From the NCBI GenBank assembly GCA_008933525.1, contig WBUV01000003.1:1-22105 (forward strand): a stretch of 22,105 nucleotides of DNA, read 5' to 3'. Position numbers and translations under genes: made by a program. Below the pieces are notes generated by a model. It had not been told where the DNA came from. It worked only from the letters and a program-made list of their open reading frames with translations, and did not search any database. Origin of the DNA: Bacteroidales bacterium. GTDB taxonomy: Bacteria; Bacteroidota; Bacteroidia; Bacteroidales; Tenuifilaceae. Shown piece after piece: positions 1 to 6,593 of the stretch (position 1 is its first letter; each line of letters starts with the position of its first letter).

Positions 1-149
1 CTATAAAACCTAGCCGAAGGTGATGTTTATTACATATTTACAATATTAAGATTATTTAAGCATTAAGATTTAAAAACATAAAACTCTGATAAGCAATGCT
101 ATATCAAAATAAAAGTTGAATTCTACTTACTATGTTTAAAAACACTATT

Positions 150-178
150 TTTGCTTTTAAAGGGAAGGAGTATCTTTG
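150..178 (+). promoter_or_regulatory. Bacteroidota-type promoter for the amn-holA operon
   Basis: TTTG at 150-153 and TATCTTTG at 171-178 match the Bacteroidota -33 (TTTG) and -7 (TAnnTTTG) elements, with a 17-bp gap, slightly shorter than the usual 19-21. Transcription would begin near 184 and give a leader of about 110 nt before the ATG at 297. The upstream 1-149 is AT-rich, and I see no gene in it. Confidence 0.5.
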
Positions 179-296
179 CAAAATTTATTTTTTCAAAAAA
201 AGATAGATATTGCAACTAGAATTCATTAAAAAAGTAGCAAGTTTTATTGCAGAACACAATTTAACCAGTATAAGAATCTAAACTAAAACAACACAT

Positions 297-1067
297 ATGA
301 AGACCAAAGAAGAAATTGTAGAGAATTGGCTTCCCCGGTATACCGGACAAAAGCTTGAGGATTTTGGCTCCCACATTTTGCTTACAAACTTTAGGGGTTA
401 TTTGGAGTTTTTCGCCAAATACCACAACGTTGAAATTGTAAACCCACTTGCCAATATGCCCTGCGCCACAGCAGATGGTATTACAATGATTGACTTTGGA
501 ATGGGAAGTCCCAATGCTGCAACAATTATGGACCTTTTAAGTGCCATAAAACCCAAAGCAGTTTTATTCCTTGGCAAATGCGGTGGATTAAAGAAGAAAA
601 ATGAGGTGGGCGATTTTATTATCCCAATTGCGGCTATTCGCCACGAAGGTACATCGAACGACTATATGCCCCCAGAAGTGCCTGCACTGCCTGCATTTAC
701 TCTTCAGCGCGTTGTTTCGTCAACCATTAAGAACCACCAACGCGACTACTGGACAGGAACAGTTGTAACCACAAACCGCAGGGTATGGGAATACGACGAT
801 AATTTTAAAGAATATCTACGATTAACCCGAGCTATGGCAATAGATATGGAAACAGCTACTATATTTACAGTTGGTTTCTATAACGAAATTCCAACGGGTG
901 CTATGCTACTGGTAACCGACCAGCCTATGATTTCGGAAGGTGTAAAAACCACCGATAGCGATAAAAAGGTTGACAACCTGTTTGTGGAGGACCAAATTAA
1001 GATTGGAATTGAGTCGATGAAACGCTTAATAAACAATAGCGAATCGGTAAAGCATCTTCGATTCTAA
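297..1067 (+). CDS. amn: AMP nucleosidase, short Bacteroidota form
   Basis: Cytoplasmic purine-salvage enzyme that hydrolyses AMP to adenine and ribose 5-phosphate. The 256 residues consist of a nucleoside phosphorylase-type (PNP/UDP) fold. Visible signatures are GMGSPNAA (68-75, phosphate-side glycine loop), GKCGGL (93-98), the substrate-binding IDMETA (182-187), and TDQP (207-210) with the likely catalytic Asp. The E. coli enzyme (about 480 residues) has an extra N-terminal domain; this length matches the shorter form found in Bacteroidota. The ATG at 297 is the first start after an in-frame stop at 279, so the N-terminus is well fixed. It heads a five-gene operon, 6 bp before holA. A related phosphorylase-family activity cannot be excluded from motifs alone, but overall similarity favours AMP nucleosidase. 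Confidence 0.87.
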   Translation: MKTKEEIVENWLPRYTGQKLEDFGSHILLTNFRGYLEFFAKYHNVEIVNPLANMPCATADGITMIDFGMGSPNAATIMDLLSAIKPKAVLFLGKCGGLKKKNEVGDFIIPIAAIRHEGTSNDYMPPEVPALPAFTLQRVVSSTIKNHQRDYWTGTVVTTNRRVWEYDDNFKEYLRLTRAMAIDMETATIFTVGFYNEIPTGAMLLVTDQPMISEGVKTTDSDKKVDNLFVEDQIKIGIESMKRLINNSESVKHLRF

Positions 1068-1073
1068 TTATAA

Positions 1074-2114
1074 ATGGCAAAACAGAACTTAACACTCGAC
1101 TCTTACGTCAATATTATAGATGAGCTTAAAAACAAGATTTTTAAGCCCATCTATTTTCTTACCGGCGACGAAACTTACTACATCGACAAAATATCGGACT
1201 ACATTGCCGATAATGTGCTAACAGCAGAGGAAAAGGCTTTCAACCAAACAATTATCTACGGAAAGGATATCTCCATTGCTGATGTAATTAACTCGGCTCG
1301 CCGCTTCCCAATGATGTCAAACTATCAGGTTATCATTGTTAAGGAGGCGCAAAACATAAAAAACCTTGCCGATCTTGAAATTTACCTCAAAACGCCACAA
1401 CCATCAACAATTCTTGTAATTTGTCACAAACCTAAATCGGACGGAAAAGCTAAGTCCGATAGGCTAACCAAGGTTACCAACCTTGCAAAACAAAAGGGTG
1501 TTTTCTTTGAATCGAAAAAACTCTACGATTACCAAATACCCGATTGGATTATAAATTACCTCAAACAAAAGAATATCAAGATTGACTTGGTTGCAGCAAA
1601 TCTGCTCAATGAGTACTTGGGTAACGATTTAAGCAAAATTTCGCACGAACTGGAGAAATTAATCATTACTCTTCCACCCGATAACAAGCAAATTACAAGT
1701 CAAAACATCGAGCAAAATATTGGCATTAGCAAAGACTTTAACCGCTTTGAACTAACAAAGGCATTGGGCGAGAAAAATGTGCTTAAAGCCAATAGAATTG
1801 TAGATTACTTTGCTCACAACGCTTCGGCAAATCCATTTGTGCTCACTGTATCGGCAATTCATCAGTACTTTGTAAAGATATTCCGGTTGCATTTTTTAAA
1901 GGATAAAAGCCGAGAGAATATTGCCCGAGAATTGGGAGTAAACCCTTTCTTTACAGCCGAATACGAAACCGCCGCAAAAAAGTACGACCCCAAAAAGTGT
2001 ATTGATATTTTTGCACTACTCCGCGATTATGATATGCGCTCAAAGGGAGTTAACAACAACTCCACCGATCACGGCGAACTTCTCCGAGAATTAGTTTTTA
2101 AAATATTGCACTAA
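1074..2114 (+). CDS. holA: DNA polymerase III subunit delta
   Basis: Delta subunit of the clamp loader, which opens the beta sliding clamp during replication; cytoplasmic. The 346 residues match the normal family length. The N-terminal half shows the family opening FLTGDETYYID (28-38), a degenerate AAA+ nucleotide-binding loop, followed by an AAA+-like core with ISHELEKL near residue 190. The C-terminal part (about 220-346) is the helical collar domain that oligomerises with gamma/tau and delta-prime. It starts 6 bp after the AMP nucleosidase stop and ends 2 bp before the rhomboid start, so it is almost certainly co-transcribed. Nothing is missing or broken. Confidence rests on the N-terminal motif, the length and the overall pattern, since delta is poorly conserved. 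Confidence 0.88.
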   Translation: MAKQNLTLDSYVNIIDELKNKIFKPIYFLTGDETYYIDKISDYIADNVLTAEEKAFNQTIIYGKDISIADVINSARRFPMMSNYQVIIVKEAQNIKNLADLEIYLKTPQPSTILVICHKPKSDGKAKSDRLTKVTNLAKQKGVFFESKKLYDYQIPDWIINYLKQKNIKIDLVAANLLNEYLGNDLSKISHELEKLIITLPPDNKQITSQNIEQNIGISKDFNRFELTKALGEKNVLKANRIVDYFAHNASANPFVLTVSAIHQYFVKIFRLHFLKDKSRENIARELGVNPFFTAEYETAAKKYDPKKCIDIFALLRDYDMRSKGVNNNSTDHGELLRELVFKILH

Positions 2115-2116
2115 GT

Positions 2117-2734
2117 ATGACCCTAATTATATTAGTTGTTACTGTTGCTGTATCGCTATATGCCTTTGGCGAGAATAACCTTATGCAACGGCTGCTTTTA
2201 AGTCCATACCGTGTTTTCAAGAACAAGGAATGGTACAGGTTAATTACCCACGCCTTTGTCCACGCAGGGTTCTTGCATCTTTTTATAAATATGTTTGTGC
2301 TGTATTCGTTTGGAATGGCAGTTGAGCATTGGCTTAAGCAATTACAGGCAAGCGGTTATATTGATTATCCAATACTACACTTTTTTACACTTTACTTTGG
2401 TGGAGTGGTAATTGCTACGCTTACAACACTTAAAAAACATAAGGATAACTACTACTATCAAAGTGTGGGAGCATCGGGAGCGGTATCGGGGTTTGTTTTC
2501 TTCTGTGTTTTCTTCGATCCACTCGAGAGTTTATACTTAATGGCGGTTATTCCAATCCCGGGGATTGTGTTTGCCGTGGCATACTTAGCATACTCACACT
2601 ACATGAGCAAAAAGGAGGGCGATAACATTAACCACGATGCGCACTTTATTGGTGCTGTATTTGGTTTTATTTACCCACTGTTAATTAATCCAAAGTTAAT
2701 ATTCCACTTTTTGAGTAGTTTGAAGTTGATGTAA
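2117..2734 (+). CDS. Rhomboid-family intramembrane serine protease
   Basis: Integral inner-membrane protease that cleaves transmembrane segments of substrate proteins. The 205 residues form a compact six-helix core. Catalytic features are all present: the HAGFLHLFINM motif (49-59) with the His and Asn (N58) of the oxyanion region, GASG (118-121) with nucleophile Ser120, and HDAHFIGA (173-180) with the partner His176. The protein has no soluble cytoplasmic domain such as GlpG carries. A hydrophilic insert (about 104-115) lies just before the catalytic serine helix. The start is 2 bp after the holA stop, in the same operon. The substrate is unknown and the neighbours do not suggest one. Confidence 0.88.
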   Translation: MTLIILVVTVAVSLYAFGENNLMQRLLLSPYRVFKNKEWYRLITHAFVHAGFLHLFINMFVLYSFGMAVEHWLKQLQASGYIDYPILHFFTLYFGGVVIATLTTLKKHKDNYYYQSVGASGAVSGFVFFCVFFDPLESLYLMAVIPIPGIVFAVAYLAYSHYMSKKEGDNINHDAHFIGAVFGFIYPLLINPKLIFHFLSSLKLM

Positions 2735-2740
2735 ATTGTG

Positions 2741-3172
2741 ATGAACATTAATGTAACCACATCTGACATCTCCGAGATTCACGCACATCAATACGTTGTA
2801 ATTCTTGCATCGACAACAAAAGGTTGGATTTTTGTTCGAAACAAGCAACGAACCACTTGGGAATTGCCTGGAGGGCACATAGAGCCAAACGAAACCGTAA
2901 TTGATGCAACAAAACGGGAACTATTTGAGGAAACAGGTGCGCTACAATTCAACCTTACAGGGCTATTCGACTATTCGGTTGAGACTGATGTTGCCAATAG
3001 TAGCGGAAGAGTTTTTATTGCAAAAGAAATTACTCTAGGGCCTCTTCCTGATAGCGAAATTGCCGAAATCAGTTTTTTCAAAAATTTACCCGAGAATTTA
3101 ACCTATCCACTTATTCAACCAATATTATTCGAAAAAGCAGTAAATTTAGCCATTCAAAAAGGGTTAATTTAA
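2741..3172 (+). CDS. Nudix hydrolase
   Basis: Small cytoplasmic pyrophosphohydrolase (143 residues) that cleaves nucleoside diphosphates linked to another moiety. The complete Nudix box, G-x5-E-x7-REL-x-EE-x-G-A, spans residues 45-67, and its metal-binding glutamates E60, E63 and E64 are intact. The preceding WELPGG is also typical. Substrate cannot be told from the box; candidates include oxidised nucleotides (MutT-like) or nucleotide sugars. I chose the ATG at 2741; a GTG at 2738 directly in front would add one residue. It lies 6 bp after the rhomboid gene, and its stop overlaps the next start by one base (TAATG), implying translational coupling with the aminotransferase. Confidence 0.85.
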   Translation: MNINVTTSDISEIHAHQYVVILASTTKGWIFVRNKQRTTWELPGGHIEPNETVIDATKRELFEETGALQFNLTGLFDYSVETDVANSSGRVFIAKEITLGPLPDSEIAEISFFKNLPENLTYPLIQPILFEKAVNLAIQKGLI

Positions 3173-4035
3173 TGCCTACAAGAAACTTCATTTGGCTTGA
3201 CGGTAATATTTTGGATGGGAACAACCCAGTGTTGCTCGCAAACAATAGGTCGTTTATGTATGGCGATGGAGTTTTTGAAACAATCCTAGCATATGGCACC
3301 GAGGCCAAACATCTTCCACTTCATTTTGCTCGATTGATAAAGGGCTTAAAGGTTCTGGAGATAGAAATTCCGCCTTTCATGAACGAGAGTTTTCTTGCGG
3401 AAACAATAACCCGCTTGCTGAATAAGAATAGATTTTTTGGCAATGCCCGAGTTAGAATAACTGTTTTCCGTAATAGCGATGGATTCTACACACCAACAAG
3501 TAATACCGCAGGAGTTCTTATTCAAACTCAAGAATTAAACTCAACCTTTTACGAACTTAACAAACAAGGGTACCTGCTCGATATTTACACCGATATCAAA
3601 AAACCAATCAACAAGTTCGCGTCCATAAAAAGCTGCAATGCATTGCTTTTTGTTAAGGCTGGATTATACAGGAAAGCAAACGACCTTGACGATTGCGTAA
3701 TTCTTAACAATGAGGACAGGGTGGCCGAAACAATATCGTCCAATATATTTATTGTAAAAGGGAACACCATTTACACCCCATCGTTGGCCGAAGGATGTAT
3801 TCCGGGAATAATGCGAGAGGTTGTGTGTAAAATTGCCCCAACATTGGGATACGAAATCAACAACCAGGTTGCATTTAGCATTAAAGCGCTTATGGATAGC
3901 GATGAGGTTTTCCTAACCAACTCGATTAACGGAATACGCTGGGTGTTGGGTATAAAGCAGAACCGATACTTCTGCAATGCGAGCAAAAAAATTATTGATG
4001 CTTTAAACAGGTATACCTTCCCAAAATCAATTTAA
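3172..4035 (+). CDS. Class IV pyridoxal-phosphate aminotransferase / aminodeoxychorismate lyase-like
   Basis: Fold-type IV PLP enzyme of 287 residues, the family of branched-chain aminotransferase (IlvE), D-amino-acid aminotransferase and 4-amino-4-deoxychorismate lyase (PabC). Signatures in order: YGDGVFET (30-37); Arg54, in the usual phosphate-contacting position; the PLP-anchoring Lys153 in IKSCNALL; the glutamate E186 in AETISSNIF; and GCIPGIMR (208-215). The TISSNIF region and the size fit PabC or a D-aminotransferase at least as well as IlvE; the exact reaction cannot be settled here. If PabC, it would make p-aminobenzoate for folate. It overlaps the Nudix stop by 1 bp and is the last gene of the operon, ending inside the tail of the convergent yqgE. 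Confidence 0.82.
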   Translation: MPTRNFIWLDGNILDGNNPVLLANNRSFMYGDGVFETILAYGTEAKHLPLHFARLIKGLKVLEIEIPPFMNESFLAETITRLLNKNRFFGNARVRITVFRNSDGFYTPTSNTAGVLIQTQELNSTFYELNKQGYLLDIYTDIKKPINKFASIKSCNALLFVKAGLYRKANDLDDCVILNNEDRVAETISSNIFIVKGNTIYTPSLAEGCIPGIMREVVCKIAPTLGYEINNQVAFSIKALMDSDEVFLTNSINGIRWVLGIKQNRYFCNASKKIIDALNRYTFPKSI

Positions 4036-4626
4036 AGCAGGATTTTCCGGATAGATTGTCCAAGCCTTGAATTTTTTCCCAAGTTGCTGAACAGTAAAGT
4101 ACCAGTTATCGTAAAGTCCTTTCATCATTTGAGCGGAATCCAAATTGGCAACTACCCACGAATCTTCTTTTAACTCCTTACTTAGCTGCCGAGCACCCCA
4201 GCCCGCATAACCAATAAACACTCTAAAATTCTCCTTATTTAGTTTACCTGCAATTGCCAATCCTTTTATGGCCTCAATATCACCATTCAAATAAAGTCCA
4301 TTACCAACATTAACGGAGTTTGGAACAACATCGCCAAAGGTGTGAAGGAAGTTTATTGTTTCGGAACTAACAGGACCTCCAACAGAAACATTTACGTCGA
4401 TATCAGGAAATCCACTAATTATATCACTCAAACTAAGATTTAGATGACGGTTAATAATAAACCCCATGGAGCCATTCTTATCGTGGTCAATTAGGAATAT
4501 CACCGTTCGTTTAAAAAATGGGTCGGAAAGTTCGGGCTGAGCAATCAAAAGACGTCCGCCTTTGGGTGGAATTTGCTCAAAGTTGAACTTAAAAAAATCG
4601 AATCCTAGTTCCTTTGAAGTGGCCAT
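4027..4626 (-). CDS. yqgE: YqgE/AlgH family protein (UPF0301)
   Basis: The 199 residues match the YqgE/AlgH family, whose biochemical role is unsettled; the AlgH name comes from Pseudomonas alginate regulation. Family landmarks are GGRLLIAQP (23-31), GSMGFIINR (52-60), GGPV (83-86) and GYAGWGARQL (139-148), all in the expected order. No signal peptide or membrane segment is seen, so it is probably cytoplasmic. The gene is monocistronic on the minus strand. Its last 9 bp overlap the end of the aminotransferase gene tail to tail, leaving no room for a separate terminator between them. The 175 bp up to nhaC must carry its promoter, but I could not find a convincing one. Confidence 0.9.
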   Translation of the reverse strand: MATSKELGFDFFKFNFEQIPPKGGRLLIAQPELSDPFFKRTVIFLIDHDKNGSMGFIINRHLNLSLSDIISGFPDIDVNVSVGGPVSSETINFLHTFGDVVPNSVNVGNGLYLNGDIEAIKGLAIAGKLNKENFRVFIGYAGWGARQLSKELKEDSWVVANLDSAQMMKGLYDNWYFTVQQLGKKFKAWTIYPENPALN

Positions 4627-4791
4627 TTTGTAAGATTTATTTGATAAACTTAAAAATGTCAGTTTAAAACCTAAACCATCCTAATCGAAAACTATGCCAA
4701 AATAAATATCTTATTTACAAATATTTGACGCCAAACATTTTAAAAGTTTAATGGAATTAGGTTGATAAGTAGCATTAATCAACTAAATAAC

Positions 4792-4799
4792 TATCTTCG
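4792..4799 (+). promoter_or_regulatory. Possible -7 promoter element of nhaC
   Basis: TATCTTCG differs from TAnnTTTG at one base and ends 2 bp before the first ATG of nhaC (4802). No TTTG lies at the usual -33 distance; the nearest TTG (4762-4764) is 27 bp away. If used, transcription would start near 4805, inside the first codons, which would favour the ATG at 4820. The rest of 4627-4801 holds no other clear signal. Confidence 0.25.
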
Positions 4800-4801
4800 A
4801 C

Positions 4802-6322
4802 ATGAAAAAAATATTTAAAATGGCTAGGACAATTAAACAACCAACCTTACTTCAAGGGTTTATACCAATAGTTTTTCTAATTCTATTCCTTACATTAAAT
4901 GTAATTTATTTTGGTAACGATACTCTTTCAGGGGCAAATCAAATTGCTCTACTATTGGCATCTACAATAGGAGCTGTAATTGCAATTTATTTGGGTCATA
5001 GTTGGTATAGTGTCCGAGGTATAATTGTAAAAACCATCGGAGCATCAATGCCTTCAATACTGATACTGATGCTAATAGGTGCTCTGGCCGGCACTTGGAT
5101 GATAAGCGGTGTTGTACCAACAATGATATACTATGGACTTCAAATACTACATCCCAAAATATTTCTATTTGCTACAGTTATTATATGTTCCTTAGTATCA
5201 TTGGCTACTGGAAGTTCATGGTCAACTGTTGCAACTATTGGAGTAGCATTACTAGGAATAGGAAATGCCTTGGGTTTCAATCCTGCAGTTGTAGCAGGAG
5301 CAATAATTTCGGGTGCTTACTTTGGCGACAAAATGTCACCGTTAAGCGACACAACAAACCTTGCCCCTGCAATGGCTGGTACAGATTTGTTTACGCACGT
5401 AAGATATATGGTTTACACAACTGCACCAACCCTAATAATCACTCTTATCATTTTTCTTGTAATTGGTTTTACATATAAATTTGATGGTACCGCAGATATT
5501 TCAAATACTCTTAGCACGTTGGATTCAACCTTCAACATATCTCCTTGGTTATTTTTAGTTCCGGTACTTTTAATAGTAGTCATTGTAAAAAAACTCCCAC
5601 CATTACCCTCCATTATGTTTGGAGCGTTACTTGGTGGTATTTTTGCAATAATCCTTCAACCCCATATAATTGAGCAAATCTCTGGAGTAACGGATAACTA
5701 TGCTAAAGCATCTTACATTACTGTAATGAAAAGCATGTACGGACAGGTATCGGTTGAAACAACGAGCCCTCAAATCAGCGAATTATTAACTACAAGAGGA
5801 ATGGCAGGAATGATGAATACTATTTGGCTGATTCTTACCGCAATGATTTTTGGGGGTGTTATGGAATCCGCAGGTTTGTTGGTTAAAATTACCGAAACAA
5901 TTATACGTTTTGCAAAATCAACAGGCTCATTAGTTGCATCTGTAGTTGGTAGTTGTCTGTTTTTCAACGTTACAGCATCTGACCAGTATATTTCCATTGT
6001 TGTACCTGGCCGTATGTTTGCCAAAACGTTCCGCAAACGAGGATTGAAACCAGAACTATTAAGTAGAACATTAGAGGATTCAGGAACAGTAACATCGGCA
6101 TTGATACCCTGGAACACTTGCGGTGCTACCCAAGCCGCGGTGTTGGGTGTTCCAACACTAGCATATGCACCTTATGCATTTTTCAATATTATCAGTCCAT
6201 TCATGAGTGTATTTATGGCAGCATTCAACATTAAAATCAGAAAATACACCGAGGAAGAAATGAAGAAGATTGAGGCGGATGATGCAAAAATGGAGGAGGC
6301 TGAATTAAAGTTTGAGCAATAG
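4802..6322 (+). CDS. nhaC: Na+/H+ antiporter, NhaC family
   Basis: Inner-membrane antiporter that exports Na+ in exchange for protons, for pH and sodium homeostasis. The 506 residues show about a dozen hydrophobic segments. Family landmarks are GTWMISG (97-103), TGSSWSTVAT (136-145), GAYFGDKMSPLSDTTNLA (171-188) and, in the second half, TASDQYISIVVPGRMF and LIPWNTCGATQ. The C-terminal 30 residues are strongly charged (EEEMKKIEADDAKMEEAE) and probably form a cytoplasmic helix. An alternative start is Met7 (4820), six codons in, which may be favoured by the promoter-like TATCTTCG overlapping the 5' end. The gene is apparently alone in its transcript and ends in a palindrome-rich region shared with the convergent dehydrogenase. 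Some NhaC-family members exchange malate and lactate (MleN-type), so the substrate is less certain than the family. Confidence 0.88.
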   Translation: MKKIFKMARTIKQPTLLQGFIPIVFLILFLTLNVIYFGNDTLSGANQIALLLASTIGAVIAIYLGHSWYSVRGIIVKTIGASMPSILILMLIGALAGTWMISGVVPTMIYYGLQILHPKIFLFATVIICSLVSLATGSSWSTVATIGVALLGIGNALGFNPAVVAGAIISGAYFGDKMSPLSDTTNLAPAMAGTDLFTHVRYMVYTTAPTLIITLIIFLVIGFTYKFDGTADISNTLSTLDSTFNISPWLFLVPVLLIVVIVKKLPPLPSIMFGALLGGIFAIILQPHIIEQISGVTDNYAKASYITVMKSMYGQVSVETTSPQISELLTTRGMAGMMNTIWLILTAMIFGGVMESAGLLVKITETIIRFAKSTGSLVASVVGSCLFFNVTASDQYISIVVPGRMFAKTFRKRGLKPELLSRTLEDSGTVTSALIPWNTCGATQAAVLGVPTLAYAPYAFFNIISPFMSVFMAAFNIKIRKYTEEEMKKIEADDAKMEEAELKFEQ

Positions 6323-6373
6323 ATTCGAATATGATTATTGAATTAGGCGTATAAGTGATAATTTGCGAATAGT

Positions 6374-6394
6374 TTCAAACCCAGAGGGTTTGAA
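6374..6394 (+). terminator. Hairpin downstream of nhaC
   Basis: TTCAAACCC (6374-6382) pairs perfectly with GGGTTTGAA (6386-6394) across an AGA loop. It lies 51 bp after the nhaC stop and is followed by a modestly T-rich TGTTTATA. It could terminate nhaC transcription, though the T tract is weak and it is also part of the larger palindromic element. Confidence 0.4.
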
Positions 6395-6420
6395 TGTTTA
6401 TAGCAATTCGCATATTAGAA

Positions 6421-6444
6421 ATTCGACTCCAGCTGGAGTCGAAT
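6421..6444. repeat. Perfect 24-bp palindrome
   Basis: The half-site ATTCGACTCCAG (6421-6432) is followed with no spacer by its exact reverse complement (6433-6444). As DNA it is a symmetric site that a dimeric protein could bind; as RNA it would form a hairpin on either strand. It sits inside the 191-bp inverted-repeat element. Confidence 0.7.
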
Positions 6445-6543
6445 AATTCTTATTCACAATGAATTTCTATACACATTTGATGCCGCCGGCATTATTTAAT
6501 ATAAGTAAAACGCCTAATTCAATAAAATTATTCTCCAAAAAGA

Positions 6544-6578
6544 AAACTCTGGCAGGATTTTGAATCCTGTCAGAGTTT
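6544..6578 (-). terminator. Intrinsic terminator of the E1 dehydrogenase gene
   Basis: A 16-bp stem is formed by AAACTCTGGCAGGATT (6544-6559) and 6563-6578, with a TTG loop and a single G-T wobble. It starts 16 bp beyond the stop codon of the minus-strand dehydrogenase. Read on that strand the stem is followed by TCTTTTTGG (6543-6535), a T-rich run suited to rho-independent termination. Confidence 0.7.
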
Positions 6579-6593
6579 ATGACAAAAAAGTTT

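Larger units (their letters stand above)
6335..6525. repeat. 191-bp element with 16-bp terminal inverted repeats and nested palindromes
   Basis: TTATTGAATTAGGCGT at 6335-6350 is repeated as its exact reverse complement at 6510-6525. Between these ends lie a hairpin (6374-6394) enclosed by a second inverted repeat (6360-6370 with 6406-6416, one mismatch), a perfect 24-bp palindrome (6421-6444) and a GC-rich 13-bp near-palindrome (6480-6492). There is no credible reading frame and no obvious target-site duplication. It resembles a non-autonomous MITE-like or extragenic palindromic element. Confidence 0.55.

Noticed and set aside
2738..2740. GTG as the start of the Nudix gene
   Set aside because: An ATG follows immediately at 2741; the alternative adds only one residue and there is no ribosome-binding evidence for it.
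5095..5478. A 127-codon frame overlapping nhaC on the same strand
   Set aside because: Its translation is a frame-shifted read of transmembrane-coding DNA with implausible Cys/Asn-rich composition; NhaC motifs occupy the other frame.
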